37,630 nucleotides of DNA, from positions 1-37,630 of the forward strand of contig CALAGS010000073.1 of NCBI GenBank assembly GCA_937891665.1, written 5' to 3'. The notes under the pieces were generated by a model, which worked only from the letters and a program-made list of their open reading frames with translations, was not told the origin of the DNA and made no database searches. This document shows, in pieces, positions 35,646-37,630 of the stretch. The first letter of the stretch is position 1; each line of letters starts with the position of its first letter. Source of the stretch: an uncultured Burkholderiales bacterium (lineage in GTDB: Bacteria; Pseudomonadota; Gammaproteobacteria; Burkholderiales; Burkholderiaceae_C). The position numbers were made by a program, and so were the translations under genes.

Positions 35646-36545
35646 GTGCTTCATTCTAAGAAAATTTCAATCAATCTTGCCGATGCAGTCAACTCTGCAC
35701 CCCAAGAATCAGGCTCAAATCTGACCTTTGCAGAACTGAGCCGGGCTTACTGTCTCGCAATTTGCGACGGCAGTGATCTTCGCCTTCGTAAATGGGTCTC
35801 AGCTTACGGCGAGACCTCAGCCTGGGCCTTCAGTAGCGAGCAGATCGAGATGGCGTCTCAGGCCATGATCGACCACGGCTACTGCCCCTCCACCGTCAAC
35901 CGAGACATTGGCACCATCGGCTCAGTCTACAAATGGGCCAAGTCCAAACACCTCTCCCCCAGAGGCTTTCGAAGCCCCTCCATCGGTGTGCGCCGTTTTG
36001 AGGAGAAAATTCGCCGCGTGCACGTCGAGCGCGAACAAATCGAGCAGCTTCGAGACCGCGCCATCGCCGTCCCAGACGCGCGATTTGCCTGCTTCGTAAG
36101 CCTTCTCATTGACACCGGCGCTCGCAAATCCGAACTCCTAGAGAGGATTTGGTCCGATGTGGATCTTGAGAAAAAAGAGATCCTTGCTCCCACCACCAAA
36201 AACGGCAGTCCAAGGGTTTTGTTTTTCAGCGAAAAAACGGCACAATTATTAAAACGGGCCTACCCAAAACGATCACCTTCTGCACTTCTCTTTGAAGGCC
36301 GTGTCCCAGGTCAGCCCATCAATTTCCGCCGAATTTGGGGCGTGATTACCAAGGAAGTAGGGCTAGCAGACCTGCATATGCACGACGTTCGTCACGCAGC
36401 TGCAGCCAGCCTTCTAAGGTCGGGCGTCACGCTTGGCGTTGCAGCTCAGGTACTTGGCCACGACCCCGCATTGCTGGCAAGGCGATATGGACATTTGGAA
36501 ACAGCATCCCTTAAACGCGCTCAGGAGCAAGCATGGAATTTTTAA
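35646..36545 (+). CDS. Tyrosine recombinase / integrase
   Basis: This is a site-specific recombinase of the phage integrase family with 299 residues from GTG 35646. The catalytic set is complete: Arg160 in DTGARKSELL, Lys185 in PTTKNGSPR, HxxR as His246-Arg249 in MHDVRHAAAASLL, His272 in VLGHDPALL and the nucleophile Tyr281 in ARRYGHLE. An N-terminal core-binding domain at about residues 25-105 precedes it. The frame is open upstream through the tRNA end, but AAGGAG at 35634-35639, six bases before GTG 35646, sets the start clear of the tRNA. The small size resembles XerC/D-like or genomic-island integrases. The next gene overlaps its end by 13 bases. Confidence 0.92.
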   Translation: MLHSKKISINLADAVNSAPQESGSNLTFAELSRAYCLAICDGSDLRLRKWVSAYGETSAWAFSSEQIEMASQAMIDHGYCPSTVNRDIGTIGSVYKWAKSKHLSPRGFRSPSIGVRRFEEKIRRVHVEREQIEQLRDRAIAVPDARFACFVSLLIDTGARKSELLERIWSDVDLEKKEILAPTTKNGSPRVLFFSEKTAQLLKRAYPKRSPSALLFEGRVPGQPINFRRIWGVITKEVGLADLHMHDVRHAAAASLLRSGVTLGVAAQVLGHDPALLARRYGHLETASLKRAQEQAWNF

Positions 36546-37099
36546 CTTTTTACGATGTCTTAGAGAGAAATCTAGGAACGCACGGCGCAATCGTGAGCGC
36601 CGCAGAGGACCTTGGCTTTATTCACGGTTTTGATCGGTATGGTCGGTTTCGTCGGTTCACTTTCAACCAGGATAAAGACAAGACAGATATCGAGAAAGCC
36701 TTAAATGATCTTGTCGATGATTTGAATTACTACAGTGATATTTACAAACACGATCTAGACCCTAGAGATTTAGATGATCCATTTCACCCGTTGCAGCGTT
36801 ATGGATGGCTTGTAGATCAGCCAATTGATTTCAAAAAATACGAATCAGATGATTCAGACCCACTGATGCCTTCATCCAAGACGTCTAAAAAGAAAGAAAG
36901 CAATGAATTACGACTCATTGGCGCCTTAGTTTCATGCCTATGTGGTGAAGAAAAGCAAGCCGCCTTAAGGGAAGTTGAAAAGGGTGACGCGAGCTTGATT
37001 CGCTTTCTGGAGAAGCGCTTTGAAGGCTACCCAGGATTTTCCAAAAGTTACATGGAAAAGAAATTCGCAAGCGCCAAAAATCTTCTTGAAAACTCCTAA
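36533..37099 (+). CDS. Unknown 188-residue protein of the integrative element
   Basis: I do not recognise this protein. It begins MEFLTFYDVLERNLGTHGAIVSAAEDLGFIH. It is rich in Asp, Lys and Phe in the middle (FNQDKDKTDIEKALNDLVDDLNYYSDIYKHDLDPRDLDDP). A low-complexity Ser/Lys linker at about residues 110-121 follows. The C-terminal helical part reads ELRLIGALVSCL and SLIRFLEKRFEGYPGFSKSYMEKKFASAKNLL. That last part resembles C-terminal domains I associate with island-encoded proteins, from memory only. It overlaps the integrase by 13 bases, so the two are cotranscribed and the protein may assist or regulate integration. A terminator follows. Confidence 0.75.
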   Translation: MEFLTFYDVLERNLGTHGAIVSAAEDLGFIHGFDRYGRFRRFTFNQDKDKTDIEKALNDLVDDLNYYSDIYKHDLDPRDLDDPFHPLQRYGWLVDQPIDFKKYESDDSDPLMPSSKTSKKKESNELRLIGALVSCLCGEEKQAALREVEKGDASLIRFLEKRFEGYPGFSKSYMEKKFASAKNLLENS

Positions 37100-37100
37100 A

Positions 37101-37157
37101 GAATCTGAAAATCTTCGCAGATTCTTTTGAGCACCGTAATTACGGTGCTTTTTTTTT
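37101..37157 (+). terminator. Two consecutive hairpins ending in a T9 tract
   Basis: GAATCTG (37101-37107) pairs with CAGATTC (37118-37124). A 20-base perfect palindrome, AGCACCGTAATTACGGTGCT (37130-37149), follows with eight more T residues behind its final T. The second is a strong intrinsic terminator for the integrase unit. It has no T tract on the other strand, so it works in the plus direction only. Confidence 0.85.
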
Positions 37158-37257
37158 GGCGTTTATTTATCGTTCACTCACCCGTCGCAAACGCGTAACT
37201 TTTTCGCCGCAAGCTTGGACTTCCAACTTGCAATTTACAACATTTACAAGGAGTGAG

Positions 37258-37569
37258 ATGAAAGCGCAAACATGGACTACTGGCCCCAAGGCTTGGGGCA
37301 TCTTTGTGGACCAGCACCCAGAGCTTGGCTACAAGCCAGGACGCATGAATTTCCATAATTTCCTCAGACTCAATCGCGAAGCGCTTCGCTTGAACGACGC
37401 AATTCGATTAGCTAAGAATAAATTTTGGATTGCTGAGGTCGATAAATTCTGTGATGTGGCATTTCAGTGCGCTACAGGCGTGATTGATGTAGAGGCACTC
37501 AATGAAGATGCATCAAGTACTGACTGCCTGGAAGCATTGGAATTTGCTAAAAATGGAGGCCGCTCATGA
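37258..37569 (+). CDS. Small unknown protein, possible winged-helix DNA-binding protein
   Basis: The product has 103 residues and no recognised name. The middle part (GYKPGRMNFHNFLRLNREALRLNDAIRLAKNKFWIAEVDKFCDVAFQCATG) has the rhythm of small winged-helix or excisionase-like proteins, with helices followed by a short strand pair ending in a final helix. This is a weak impression. ATG 37258 is fixed by AAGGAG four bases upstream. The longer open frame from 37156 would begin in the terminator T tract. It overlaps the next gene as ATGA, so it leads a second operon of the element. Confidence 0.7.
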   Translation: MKAQTWTTGPKAWGIFVDQHPELGYKPGRMNFHNFLRLNREALRLNDAIRLAKNKFWIAEVDKFCDVAFQCATGVIDVEALNEDASSTDCLEALEFAKNGGRS

Positions 37570-37630
37570 ATTCGTTTAAAGACCTTTCAATTGAAGAAGC
37601 AGAGCAGGCCCGTGTGGATTTGCCAGATGA
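37566..37630 (+). CDS. Start of an unknown gene (3' truncated by window edge)
   Basis: An open frame begins at ATG 37566, overlapping the previous stop as ATGA, and runs off the window. The visible residues are MNSFKDLSIEEAEQARVDLP. The segment IEEAEQARVDLP is too short for any family assignment. The coupling supports a real gene. Confidence 0.6.
   Translation, partial: MNSFKDLSIEEAEQARVDLPD

Larger units (their letters stand above)
35574..37630 (+). mobile_element. Left end of an integrative element inserted at tRNA-Val(CAC)
   Basis: From the tRNA end onward the gene content changes from conserved housekeeping genes to a tyrosine integrase, unfamiliar small genes and a partial gene. Base composition at 36700-37110 is visibly more AT-rich. 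The element runs past the window edge. It could be a genomic island, integrative conjugative element or prophage. No phage structural or conjugation gene is visible in this part. Confidence 0.75.

Noticed and set aside
37156..37257. Upstream extension of the 103-residue gene
   Set aside because: It would start in the T tract of the terminator. The residues look non-coding and ATG 37258 has a strong ribosome binding site.

Overview
The window reads as chromosomal DNA of a betaproteobacterium of the order Burkholderiales, most likely a freshwater Comamonadaceae of the Limnohabitans/Rhodoferax type. This is inferred from protein character, the moderate GC content, and the gene orders ilvC-pssA-leuA, phaC-phaA-phaB and iscRSUA-hscBA-fdx-dnaQ. 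No taxonomic search was possible. Nearly all of the DNA is coding.

Layout. 1-3134: end of ilvC, pssA, a leucine leader peptide with attenuator, and leuA. 3159-5055: a periplasmic PBP7-type endopeptidase converging on an IclR-type regulator. 5128-6632: the two N-end-rule aminoacyl-protein transferases (aat, bpt). 6656-8304: a zeta-class GST (maiA), a PgeF-type enzyme and a small membrane protein. 8340-12062: the polyhydroxyalkanoate (PHA) synthesis operon phaCAB. 12059-13432: an SPFH/NfeD membrane pair on the minus strand. 13639-14456: a two-gene module of a HicA-like small protein and a helix-turn-helix partner. 14470-16178: dusA and a GntR/FCD regulator. 16268-23595: a propionyl-CoA to succinyl-CoA cassette (mutase, MeaB chaperone, carboxylase beta and alpha, and a VOC protein probably acting as epimerase). 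23602-26973 (minus strand): a stand-alone RsxB-type ferredoxin, PHA depolymerase phaZ and an aromatic/aspartate aminotransferase. 27116-29239: uvrB. 29321-34686: the ISC iron-sulfur assembly operon. 34723-35430: dnaQ. 35499-35573: tRNA-Val(CAC). From there to the window edge lies the left end of an integrative element, with a tyrosine integrase and unfamiliar genes.

How the genes fit together. The PHA operon, the depolymerase and the propionyl-CoA cassette lie within about 17 kb and share acyl-CoA intermediates, so the region looks like a carbon-storage and C3-acid neighbourhood. The isc operon carries two tandem matches to the IscR type-1 operator in front of iscR, which suggests standard autoregulation. 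The leuA leader encodes 17 residues with five leucines and has mutually exclusive hairpins, a textbook attenuation layout.

The least explained parts are four. They are the HicA-like/HTH pair with a palindrome in its promoter region, the histone-like tail of PhaZ with lysine at every fourth residue, the unfamiliar genes behind the tRNA-Val integrase, and a partial copy of integrase coding sequence in the integrase leader. The integrative element continues beyond the window, so its cargo cannot be judged here.
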